The notes beneath the pieces are model-generated. The model ran no database searches. It was not told where the DNA came from and saw only the letters and a program-made list of their open reading frames with translations. The translations under genes were made by a program, and so were the position numbers. DNA of 64,000 nucleotides from an uncultured Caulobacterales bacterium (GTDB taxonomy: Bacteria > Pseudomonadota > Alphaproteobacteria > Caulobacterales > Maricaulaceae), in assembly GCA_947503715.1 (NCBI GenBank), contig CANNER010000004.1, forward strand, positions 124,001 through 188,000, written 5' to 3'. This document shows, one piece after another, positions 37,006 through 49,200 of the stretch. Within the stretch, counting starts at the first letter, position 1. The number at the start of each line of letters is the position of its first letter.

Positions 37006-37023
37006 CTGTCACAAAACTGTCAA
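37006..37023 (+). promoter_or_regulatory. PHO box on the plus strand
   Basis: CTGTCACAAAACTGTCAA has two near-perfect heptamers with an AAAA spacer. It points away from the TPR gene toward a region with no plus-strand gene. It may add a PhoB dimer to the neighbouring site or drive an unseen short transcript. Confidence 0.65.
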
Positions 37024-37196
37024 GAAATAAGGTGTTAACGGGGCGTTAAGGTGAGCTATTCACTTCACGTGGGAGGAAATTTTTATATAAGAAACAGTTA
37101 TTTAGATAAATTTATATTGAGAATATTTTTTACAAATTTATGACAGTTATTGTCATATTTGTCACATTCTGACTGTCACATAGCGAAATATAAATG

Positions 37197-37226
37197 AAAA
37201 CGGTCGGACCAAAAGGACCCGACCGT
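37197..37226 (-). terminator. Terminator of the giant gene
   Basis: ACGGTCGG (37200-37207) pairs with CCGACCGT (37219-37226); on the minus strand TTTTC then ATTT follow. It starts 26 bp after the stop at 37252. Confidence 0.8.
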
Positions 37227-37251
37227 CATTATAATTACCGTATTTACGGCC

Positions 37252-40200
37252 TTAGAATTTTCCGACCAAGTTCAAATACCAACCCAGATCATCTTCGTCT
37301 TCCAGCGCGCCGAGATATTGCTCCTCGATACCGCCCCATGTGACGCCGACGCCCAGCTTGGCATTGTCGTTCATGTGGCGATAGACGCCGGCCTGCCCCC
37401 CTGTGCGGGTGATGACGCCGTTACCGATATCCAACCAGCGGCCTTCCAGATGCAGATCCCATTGGTGGGTCGCGTGGTAGTCGAGGCGGATGACACCGAG
37501 GTCAGCCGAGGACTTCGTAAAGTCGAGGCTCTCACGGTTGGATGTGACCTGTCCGGAACGATGCGCATATTTACCGCCCAGCGTCCATTTCTGCGACACG
37601 TCATAGGCGGCATCCACGGAGACAATTTCCGAAATCTGACGATAGTTCAGAGTCTCGCCGCCAAAGCGCTGACTCGTCGGAGATAGGTCTTCGAGATAGG
37701 TATATTTGGCCAGCAAGTTGAAGCGGTCATCCCAGATCGGGCGGTACGCCGCCGCGATAGAGCCTTCAGTGAACTCGGCCTCATTAAAGTCGACTGGACC
37801 TAGATCACCATCTTCCGTTTGTTTGGACATGGCGCGGTTGAACTTACCCTGCAGACGCAGCTCTTCGCTCGCCTGATATTGCGAGGTCCAACGCAGGAGC
37901 CAAGTTTCGCGCTCGGCGTCTGTGTCGATATTTTTGTCCTGACGCCATTCAGCGGCAAAGCCGGCCTTGAATCGCTCATTCGCGAATCCGGTCGACAGAC
38001 CAAAGGCTTCACGGTCGAGTTGGTCGATCCGACCCACTTCGCCGTTCAAACCGAAGTTCCACTTTCCGGGCGTGTATTCGACGCCATAGGCATGTGTAAT
38101 TCCGTTCAGACCGCGTTGATTGAACTGCAAACGTTCCTCACCAAAGACGGAGAGTGCATCGCCGTAACGCTTGCGCGCCCCGACATTGAACGTGCCGTAA
38201 TTAGATGTCGGCTGCGCCTGTAGCGGAAGGTCATAGGCGAGGTAATATTCGTCGCCATCCTCTTCCTCGCGGCGGAGTGTTGCGCGCGCACCCAGACCGT
38301 CTTCGCCCGTGGAGACTTCGCCGCCACCGAAGAATGTCTTGGATAGGCGGACTTCGCCGCCCACGCCCAGACGGTCCGTTGTGCGTGTATTGTCACCCGT
38401 CAAACCAACTTGGCCAAAGACATAGAGATTAGAGTCATCCGTAAACTGATACTCTCCGCGCAATCCAACAGACGCTCCGGCATTGCCGCGTGCATCATCA
38501 TTAAAGGACAGACCACCGCTAAGTGTTGTCTTCTCGTTCAGGGCGTAATCGACGCGCGCTTCGGCGAAGCTGTTCGTGCCGATGATCTCGGAGTCGGAGA
38601 TATCCGCGCGGGCGCCGAATTCGAGGCCCTTGGCAATCACGATATCCATACCGCCGCCAAACTGCTCGACCGAGCTATTGGTCGCTTCTGCATAGCCCGC
38701 AAAGCCGGCCTGACGTTTGCGCCAATAAGTATAGGCGGAGCCTTCGAGATCAGAGACTTCGGAGAAGTTGACCGCCGCCTCAATCGCATAAGCCATGGCG
38801 TCCACATTATCGTCGCCAAAGACCTCTCCACGGTCGGCGGCATTATAGGTAAAGCCGCCATCAATAGAGGCAAAGGTTTCGACACCCAGACCTTCACTGC
38901 GGGCGATTTCGCCTTTGATGTAAGTCCCAGCCGCATATTGCAGGGTCAGGTCCATCTCATAGAGGTCAGATTCCACGCCGCCATCATCAGAATGATTATA
39001 GGTCGCGCCGAGTTTGACGTGATCGCCGAACCAGCGTTTGGCCCGTGCGCCATAGACAGCGCCCGTGTCATTCGCACCGAAGACGGGCGTAAACTCATAA
39101 TCAGCGACAAGGACTTGCGCATTGCCGGATTGTGATCCGTCGCGGAAGAGACGTCCGTCATCCCCCGTACTGCCCAGCGGACGGGTCAGGATCACACGAC
39201 CTTGGATAAAGTCGAGATCATAATCTGTCCCATATTGTAGGCGACGGGATTCTGTAACCAGACCGGAGACACTATCGCGCGTTTCCACGCGGAGCTGTTC
39301 CGAGCCAATCGAAATATCACCGTGACGTAAGTAGTAGACCGAGCCGCCCGTGCCGCGCAGTTCATCGCGCGCCTGGCGGGTTCCGCCTTCTGCGATGAAG
39401 GCTGTGACGGCTGTGCGGGCATCGCCCAGCGTCGTGAAGCCGTTTTCATCCCAGTGCAGTTTCGCACCATAGAGCGTCCGGTTCACACGGGCGAATTCCG
39501 TATCGTTGAAATCGGTCTGATAATTGCCCCAGAGCGCATAATCATCGTCCCGTTCCACACGGGCATAGATACGACCGGATGTCGGCGCGTCCTGCTCAAT
39601 CGTGGAATTATCACCATAGGTCGGATAATAACGATCGGGGTCCAGACGCCGCAGCAATTGATCAAGGTCTTTATCATCCAATGTGGAGACAAGGTCGCCC
39701 AATCCGGCTTCGCCCGTATCCGCTGTTGCTGTGACCGTCCAACGGTCATTCAGGCGGGAGCGGACGTAGAAGGCCACGCGGCCTTCCTCAAACGTATCGT
39801 CATCTCCAATGCGTTGACCAATCGTCGCCTCGACCTGCGCGACATAGAATGTCTCGCGGGCTTTGACATCGACCATACGGGCAATGGTTTGACCACCGGC
39901 TTCGATCATGACGGATTGCTCTCCGGCGGGCAGAAGCTGTTCCATGACGAAACGTCCCTGCTCATCGACGCGGACCTGCTCACCCATAACAGTCGCAGTT
40001 TCACCCGCAACATTGCGGCCATAGACGCGCACGGCTCCGCCGCGCACGAGGATGTTCGAGACTTGTAATGTATTCTGACCAAAGCTGTTCGGCGCTTCCG
40101 CGACCCACTCGGATTCCGTCAGATCGAACTTAGCCTCACTAACACGCAGACGTTTCGGTGCAGTGTCATCAAAGGCCCCGTCTTTGCCGTAAGCGCGCAG

Positions 40201-43200
40201 GATATAGAGCATGTTTTCAGGCAGGATATCCGGCACAGCCATAGAGGCCTCTGTCCCTGTCACAGGTATCGTGAAGAGCGGCTCTCCCCGTGCGGAACGT
40301 CGCGCATCAAAGACGCGAATTTCCAGACGGTCCGTAAAGGCAGCATAGTTGGAATAGGTCGCAGCCTTCAGCGTGCGGACACCGTTCCAGTTCACGACAT
40401 CCACCTGCGCATTTAGGCGCTTGACGGGATCGAGACTATCGACAGTCGTTTCCAGTTCCATACTGTCAACATAGGCAGACGTGGAGTTACCCCAGCCCAG
40501 CCAACGTTGCAGACGACCCGGAGCCGGGCTTTGATCCGCTTCCGTCACGCGGTCACGACGACCCAGAACAGACGCGCGATTGCGACGCGTGTCAGATGCG
40601 AGCGCACCCTCGTCATCCTGGTCAGTATGATTGTCACGCAGACCTCCACCATTATTCCAGCGACGATCTTCATCACGATCTGTCAAAGCATCACGTCCGA
40701 CAGGTCCGATCAGGCCATTTTCACCAAGAGCGAAGGCCTGACGATCTGTCCCGTTTTCTCGGCCATTATCTTTGATAGCGTCCATCTCACCTTCATCGGA
40801 TGGTACACGCCCACCGAAGACTTCGCCTGCAATATTGCCAGACTCTTCGTAATATTTAGCCTGACCCCAACTCGCCTCAAGCGCGATGTCTTTAAGAGAG
40901 TTTGGCGCAAGATCGCGGACGGCTTCCAAAGCTACCTGAAGGCGGGCCTGGGCGGCATCAACGCTCATGTCGTCTTCTGCATTGAAGACAAGGACAGCGC
41001 GTTCGGCCGCATCATTCTGTGCGAGGAAGCTCTGCAGCTCCTGCACTTTGGCAGCCGCAATACCTGTCCCGTCGAGATTGAAGTCCTCGGCCATAAAGTC
41101 GACGCGGAGCTTCGTGCGGAAACCGGCACCGAAATTCATCTTCACGAATTTACCACGTGTAGCGCGGACAACCCGCGGGTTCTCCGTCGTCGGCGCATAG
41201 CCGAGCGGCAATGTACGCGTGTCAGCTTTCAACAGGAAGTTGGACCCGTTTTCAGCATCCGCCAAGATCGCACATGGAATGTGATAGCGACCATATTCAT
41301 CCGTTGTGATGATGTCTCCGTTCACGGTCACGAGGCGGACACCCGGCAGACCGGGTTCGCCGTCATCCGGATATCCATTGACGTTCACGTCATCATACAC
41401 ACGACCAATGACGGGCGTACAATCGAAGCTTGGTTCAGGGATGTAATCCACAACAGCCGTTGCAATATCTGAGCGTGTCCCTGTTGCCGTATTTTCGGCA
41501 AAGGCCTGGTTCTCATGCGCGCCGAACGTGACATTCGGACCTGCGAGCAATTGCAGATTGACCGAGACAGTTTCACCGGGTTGCAGCGCATCCAGAGGCG
41601 TCACTTCACCCGCATTCAGGGACCAACTTAATACCCCACGGGAGCGGACTGTTGGTTCCAATTCAACAACATCAGACGCATCCGACACACGTGCACTCTC
41701 CGGCACATAGGCGAACCCTTCCGGCAGGCGGTCTACAATATCGACACCCGTCAGAGTCGACGCCGACTCGTTCGTGACCGAGATTGTGTAGAGCACGGGA
41801 TCACCGATCTGGACCGTCCGCGGGCTCGCCGTTTTCGTGACGCGCAGGAAGCTGGCATCGGCGAGCGGCAGGAGTTGGAGCGTAGCTCTGCCCTCACCCG
41901 AAATGTCTCCCGTATCGCGCGGACCTGTAGCGGACACTGTCGCGACATTCGTATATTCACCGTCAACTGCCGGATTAACCGCGGCTTGGAGATTGACGCT
42001 CAGGATTTCACCCGGCGCGAGATCGCCTGTCCCGATCAGAAGATCAGTCACAGTTTGCCCGTCAAAACCCGGATTGACCTGTCCCGCGAAGCCATCAGGT
42101 GCGGCGGTAATGTCGAGCGTTTGAACCTCAACACGGTCAATGCCAAAGACAGCAGCCAGATCATCCTCAATTCGGATATCCTCAACCAACGTTTCACCTG
42201 TATTCGTCACATCGAAATTATAGCTGACCAATTGACGGCCATCATCAAGACGTTCCGGGTCACCCGTGCTGGATTTCGCCAGCTCAATGGCCGGAATACC
42301 ACAGGCGCGGAGCGGGATATTGTTCAGCAGGACAGAGGGATCGCCCGCTTCGAATTCAAATTCGAAGTAGAACGGCGCATTGGCCTCTGCGGAGAAGTCC
42401 GCGATTTGACCCGTGTCACCGACTTCGGACGACCCAAGAATGGCAGGGTTATCCGTGCGTGTGCTGACATCCAGACCGTCTTCGATAGGAAGGCGGGCCG
42501 TGCTGACCAGACCTGTCTCAGGATAGGTCGGCGTGAGCGTGTAGCGACCCGGGGCCGTGACGTAGAACTGATAGAAACCATCAGACCCGTCTTGGACGAT
42601 AACAATATCGTTGAGCGCTCCGACGGCACTGTTCACGCCGTTTGGACCAGCAACAGTGATGCCACCACCTGGCAGGATATTGCCGTTTTCTTCGCAATAG
42701 AAATAACCTGTTGGATCGTAATCCATGCTGTCAGGGATACCGTCACCATCGCGGTCCGCTGTTGGGCTTTCAAAACGATCCGGTGCGCCGTCACCATCCT
42801 CGTCGCCGAGATCAACAGGCGCAGGATTAGTGTCTTCGGGCGTATCAGGTGTGACCGTGTCATCATCCGACGCAACAGGCTGCGGCAAGATTGGCGATAC
42901 ACCAAAGGCTGTGTTGCCCTGTGCGGGAACGCCATTTGTAATATCGATCTGGGCGGTCAGGGTCAGAGAGGCCATCTCACCCACGGCGAGATTATCCATG
43001 CCTGCGAGCAGATCTGTGATTGTCACGCCATCATACTCACCATTGGCGGTGACACCTGTGGCGTCGACTGTCGGTGTTCCAACCAGTGTTGCAGGCGCAA
43101 AACTAGCCGCAAGATCATCTTCCAACTGAACATCGGTCAGGGTTACATTACCCGTATTTTCCAGCTCAAGATTATAAGTCACTTCGAAAATCGGACCGAA

Positions 43201-46200
43201 CATCTGGCGTGTATTTTCCGTCGTCTTGCGGACATCCAGTTCAGGTTCAACCATGGCTTCAACCGTCTCGGAGACTTCCCCGGACTCGGAGCCACCGGAT
43301 GTCGCCGTGGCGAGGTTCGTCACCTGCCCTGCATCCAGATCCGCCTGTGTCACCGCATAATCTGCGGAACATGTCAGCGTGGCTTGCGGCGCGAGACCAC
43401 CCGCTGGCAGAGCCGGACAGGTCACATCCGCGATCTTGTCATCAGAAACGGTGACAGGCGTTGTGAGTGTCAAGTTACCCGTATTCGTCACGTCATATTC
43501 GTAAGACACGATGTCACTGACGGCAGAGAACCCTTCGGTTGTCGCGCGTTTGACGATGAGCAGGCTTTCCTCAGCCTCGGTCTCAACTGTGACTGTATCA
43601 GGTGCAGAGGTTGTTTCACCATCTGACGCAGTCGCGATATTGGTCACGGATCCCGCGTCCAGATCAGCTTGCGTCACGATATAGTCCGCAGAACAGGTCA
43701 ATGTCGCTTGTGGGGCTAGACCACCAGCTGGCAGTGCAGGACAGGTGACGTCTGTAATTTTATCGTCAGAAACCGTAATCGGTGACAGGATGGACGTGTT
43801 ACCCGTATTCGTGACGAGATAATCATAAGTCACAATCTGACCCGGCGCATTAAGAGCTTCGGTCTCTGTAGACTTTTCAATCGTCAGTTCCGGTGTCTGT
43901 GTGCCCGTAATGGTCACAACATCAGGCTCAGACGTTTCACCGCCGGAACTCGCCGTCGCGATATTGGTAACTTGACCCGCATCTAGATCGGCTTGTGTGA
44001 CTTCATAATCTGCCGAACAGGTCAGCGTCGCATTCGGGACTAGGCCCGGATTTGTCGGACAATTAATTTCACCGATCTTGTCATCGGACACTGTGAAGGC
44101 ATCGGTCAGCGTAACGTTACCCGTATTGCGGATGATGAAGTCGTAGGACAGCACGTCGCCGACCATCGAGAAGTCATTGGTCTGCGCGACCTTATCAATA
44201 GTAAAGGCAGACGTAATGTTGCCGGAAACAGTCTCGGTCTCTTCATTCGAAGATGTCGTTCCATCCGTCGCAGTCGCGACATTTGTTACTGTTCCTGCAT
44301 CAATATCGGCCTGATCCAACGTATCCGTTGCCGTACAGGTGATGGACGCATTTGGCAGCAATCCACCCGCTGGCAGCGCCGGGCATGTGATCGCAGCAAT
44401 CCGGTCATCCCTAATGGTGATGGCTTGTGTGATTGTCGTATTACCCGAATTGGTCACGAGATATTCGTAATCCAGCGTGTCGCCCGCTTGCGCGAATTCA
44501 GTTGTCAGCGCGGTTTTCACGAGCGTGAGGGACGGGGCTTGCGCGGCCTCTGCCGTCTCGGACACTTCTTCCGAACTTGTCTCGCCATCTGTCGCTGTCG
44601 CCAGGTTCGTGACAAATCCGGCATCCACATCGGCCTGTGTGATTTCGTAATCAGCCGAACAGGTCAGGGTCTGCGTTGGCGCAAGGCCACCGGCCGGTAG
44701 GGCCGGACAGGTCACAGATGAGATTTTGTCATCGGACACGGTAATCGGCGCAGTGACGGTCACATTACCCGTATTGGTCACGACATAATTATAACTGACA
44801 ATGTCACCCGCCGCAGAGAAGTCGCCGGATGTGGCCGTTTTCTCGAGGGACAGTTCCGGCGTTTGTGTGCCGGTCACGGTCGCGTAGTCTTCATCAGACT
44901 GCGTGGCGCCTGAGCGCGCAGAAGCCGTGTTGGTCACAAAGCCCGCATCCAGATCGGCCTGCGTGACTGTATCTGTGGCCGTACAGAGCAATGTCGCGCC
45001 CGGCTGCAATCCACCAATGGGCAGGGCTGGACAGGTGACGGTATCAATGCGGTCATCCGTAATTGTGACGGGGTCCGTCAATGTGATGTTACCCGTATTC
45101 GTGACGACATAATTATAGTCGAGCGTATCGCCCACGGCTGTGAAGTCGCTATTTTGTGCGAGTTTCTCAATCGTCAGTTCAGGGGCTTGTACACCGCCAA
45201 TCGTTTCGGTCTGCGGCGTTGATGTCGTTGTGCCGTCCGTGGCTGTCGCCGTGTTGGTAACAAAGCCCGCATCAATATCCTCTTGGGAGACTGTATCCGT
45301 ACCGCGACAGATCAATGTGCCACCGGGAGCGAGGCCGCCCGCGGGCAATGCATCACAGGTCACATCCGGAATGCGGTCATCCGAGATGGAAACCGGGAAC
45401 ATGATCGTTACGTTACCAAGGTTGGTGACGGTATAAGTATAGTCCAGCGTGTCGCCGACATTTGTAAATTCTGTCGTGACGGCGTCTTTGACCAAACCGA
45501 TTTCAGGCTGCTGATCGGCCGGAATTGTGACAAAATCTGTCGGGCTGTTCGTCCGTGGATGTGTCGCGAACGCGTCATTGGTGACGGAGCCGCGGTCCAT
45601 ATCGGCCTGCGTGACTTCGTAATCCGCTGTACAGGTTTCAATCTGCCCCGGAATGAAGTTGCCTGTATAACAGACAAAGGTGCCGATCCGGTTATCCGTG
45701 ACGGAGATATTGCCCGTGAGAGTCACGTTACCTGAGTTCTCAATCTCGAAAGAATAAGTCAGGATATCGCCCGCCGCCGAGAATGGCAGTTCATCCGAGG
45801 ACTTACGGATTTCTAGCGCAGGATTGGCATTGGCCGGAATCGTCTCACTATCCGGCGCAGAGGTCGTTGTGCCGTCCGTCGCCGTCGCGATATTGACGAC
45901 CACGCCAATGTCGAGATTGTCCTGTGTGACGACATAATCGGCGGTACAAGTCAGGCTCGCATCCGGCGCCAGACCGTCCGTTGGAAGAGCCGGACAAACA
46001 ACATTCGGGATGCGATTGTCACTAACCGTAATCGGATCTGTAATCGTTGTGTTACCCGAGTTGGTGACGACATATTCATAGGTCACGATATCGCCCGGCA
46101 GGGTGAAGTCGATATTCGTTGCCGTTTTCTCAATCACGAGTTCAGCCGTGCGGGTCGCAAAGACACGACGCGTTGTTTCGTCCGACTCTGTATCACCGCT

Positions 46201-49200
46201 GGCGGCTGACGCCGTGTTCTCAACCACGCCTACATCAATATCGGCCTGTTCGACTTCGTCCGTACCCGTACAGGTAATGGATGCGCCCGGAACCAATCCA
46301 CCCGCCGGCAGCGCCGGACAAGTGACATCGGGAATGCGGTTATCTGAGACGGTGACCGGATCAGTCAGTGTCACGTTACCCGTATTGGTGACGTCAAAGG
46401 TGTAAGTGATGATCTGCCCAGGTGTGTTAAACGTGGAGAGATCGGAAGATTTGCGGATGGAAAGGGCTGGCATGTCGTCAGCTTCCACCGTCGCGCTATC
46501 CGTTGGCGATGTCGTTCCACCATTAGACGCGGAGGCGATATTCGTCACCTCACCCGCATCCAAATCGGCCTGTGTCACAAGATAAGTCGCCGTACAGACG
46601 ATCTCCTCGCTCGGCTGCAAACCTGCCATGGGCAGGGCCGGACAGATGACGTTTTCAATCTTGTCATCCGCAACGGAGATATTCCCCGTCAATGTGACAT
46701 TACCCGTATTGCGGACGCGATATTCATAGGACAGCACATCACCTGGTGCGGAGAAACTGGTCTCCAGCGCGGATTTCACAACTGATAGCGCAGGCGTCTG
46801 CGTTGCCGGGACTGTGACGTCATCTGTTGAGGAAACTGTTGTTCCCGTGCGGGCGGACGCCACATTAGTGACTTCGCCAGCGTCGATGTCAGCTTGCGTG
46901 ACTTCATACTGCGCGGAACAGGTCAGCGACGCATTCGGGGCCAAGCGACCGCCCGGCAGCGCCGGACAGGAAACGGACGCGATCTTGTCATCAGACACCG
47001 TGATCGGCTCGGTAATGGTAACATTACCCGTATTCGTGACGAGATAATCATAATCGACAATTTCACCGACAGTCGTGAAGGATGTACTACGCGCAGACTT
47101 TTCAATCGCGAGTGCAGGCTGGAGATCGGCGGATACGGTTTCGTCAACCGGATCCGTCGTTGTCGTGCCATCGGTACCTGTCGCCCGGTTCGTCACGGAT
47201 CCATTATCAATGTCCTCTTGGGACACGGTGTCTGTACCCGTACAAGTCAGGCTCGCGCCCGGAACCAATCCACCAGCTGGCAGAGCCGGACAGGCGACAG
47301 AGGCGATGCGATCATCGGAAACGGAGAGGGCGTCTGTGACGGTCACATTACCCGTATTCGTGATGACGTAGCTGTAAGTCACCATATCGCCGACCGCCGC
47401 ATAAGTCTGCGGAGAGGCCGTCTTCGTCATGGCGAGGGACGGGGTTTGTACGCCGCCCACCGTCTCGGACACTTCCGGCGATGTGTTGATACCGTCTGTT
47501 GCCGTGGCGAGGTTCGTCACCTGCCCCGCATCCAAATCGGCCTGCGTCACAACATAAGTCGCGGAACAAGTCAGACTTTCCGTTGGCGCCAATCCACCTG
47601 CCGGAATGACCGGGCATGAGACAGACGCGATCTTGTCATCCGTAATTGAAATCGGATCAGTCAAGGTCGTGTTACCGGAATTTGTGACAAGATAATCGTA
47701 ATTAATTGTATCGCCAACCCGTGTGAAATCAGAGGTTTGCGCCGTCTTCACAACGGTCAAACCTGGCACGAGATCTGCATCGACAGTTTCAGTTGTCCCA
47801 ACAGGAGACAATGTGCCGCCAGCGGGTGTGCCGGAGACGGAAACGGTGTTTGTCAGAGAACCGTTATCAATATCGGCCTGCGTGACTGTATAGGACCCGG
47901 TACAGGTGAAACTTGCGGTCGGTGCCAGAGCTGCGGACGAGCAGGAGAGGCTTGGGATCAGGGGATCGTCCACGACGATGCCGGAGACCGAAACATTGCC
48001 CGTATTTGTGACGATGACTTCAAAGTCGACAATATCGCCCACAGCGTCAAAGCTGTTTGTGAGTGCGTTTTTGACGACGGAGAGACTAGGCGTTTGATCG
48101 CCTGAAATTGTGACCGTATCGGGAACTTCCGGCAGCGGATCGCCATTTGGCAGATCGGATTTGGCCGACGCATTATTGATGACTTCACCCGCGTCCACAT
48201 CCGCTTGCGTCACCTCATATGTCGCGGAACAGACCATGCTTTGCGCCGGTGCGAGTGTCGTCAGAGGACAGGTGACAGACGCAATCAGATCATCTTCAAT
48301 GACGATATTAGAGAGCGTAACAGAGCCCGTATTTTCAACATCGAATTCATAGCTGAGAATGTCGCCCACCATATCAAACGCGGTGGAAACCGCACGTTTG
48401 TCAAATGTCAGACTTGGCTGCGCATCACTTCCAACTGTGGTCGTGCCCGGCGTTTCCGTCGGTGTGCCGCCACCCGGCGGTGTCCCCGCGACAGAGGCAT
48501 TGTTAACGACTTCGCCCGCATCCACATCGGCCTGTGTCACGGTATAGCTGGCCGTACAAACCATGGTCTGCGCAGGGGCAAGTTCCGTCAGAGGACAAAC
48601 TACATTGGCAATAATGTCATCAGAGACGGAAACAGATGTCAGGGTGACATTGCCCGTATTTTCAACGTCAAATTCGTAATTAATGACATCGCCCGCATTG
48701 ACGAATTCCGCGGTTGTGGCGCGTTTCACGAAACCGAGGGACGGCGTACGGGTCCCCGTTACCGTCACATCCACAGGTGCCGAAACCAGCGTTCCGTTTT
48801 GTGCAAAGGCTTGGTTCATCACCTCACCCGCATCAATATCCGCTTGGGTGATCGTATAGCTGGCCGTGCAGGTTTGCGTTGCGCCGGGTGTGAGATTTCC
48901 GGTGACACAAGAAATTGTGCCGATCTTATCATCAATCACATCTACGCCACCCGTCAGGGTTACGTTGCCCTCATTCGTGACGTCGAATTGGTACTCAACA
49001 ACATCGCCCGCCATTGTGAAATCACTGAAGAGCGGTGTTTTCACGATGGACAGAGCCGGAGATTGATCCGCCGGAATTGTCTCGGACGTTTGCGTCGAGG
49101 TCGTTGTACCGTCCGTGGCAGAGGCCAAGTTCGTCACCTGTCCTGCATCCAAATCGGCCTGTGTCGCTTCATAGGTTGCGGTACAGGTCAGGCTGGCATT

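Larger units (their letters stand above)
36875..37251. other. 377-bp intergenic region with PHO boxes, no gene seen
   Basis: It holds the promoter of the TPR gene, two PHO-box-type sites (36985-37002 minus, 37006-37023 plus), a very AT-rich tract (37078-37140), further scattered TGTCA/TGACA words (37140-37180), and the terminator of the giant gene (37197-37226). Confidence 0.6.

Noticed and set aside
37140-37179. Further TGTCA/TGACA words before the giant gene's terminator as PHO boxes
   Set aside because: Spacing between same-strand words is 9 and 14 bp, not the 11 bp of a PHO box.
41875-43626. 583-codon open frame on the plus strand opposite the giant gene
   Set aside because: It is the antisense shadow of the repeat gene: the product is rich in Arg, Cys and Ile with no domain, no ribosome site, and open only because of the codon bias of the sense strand.
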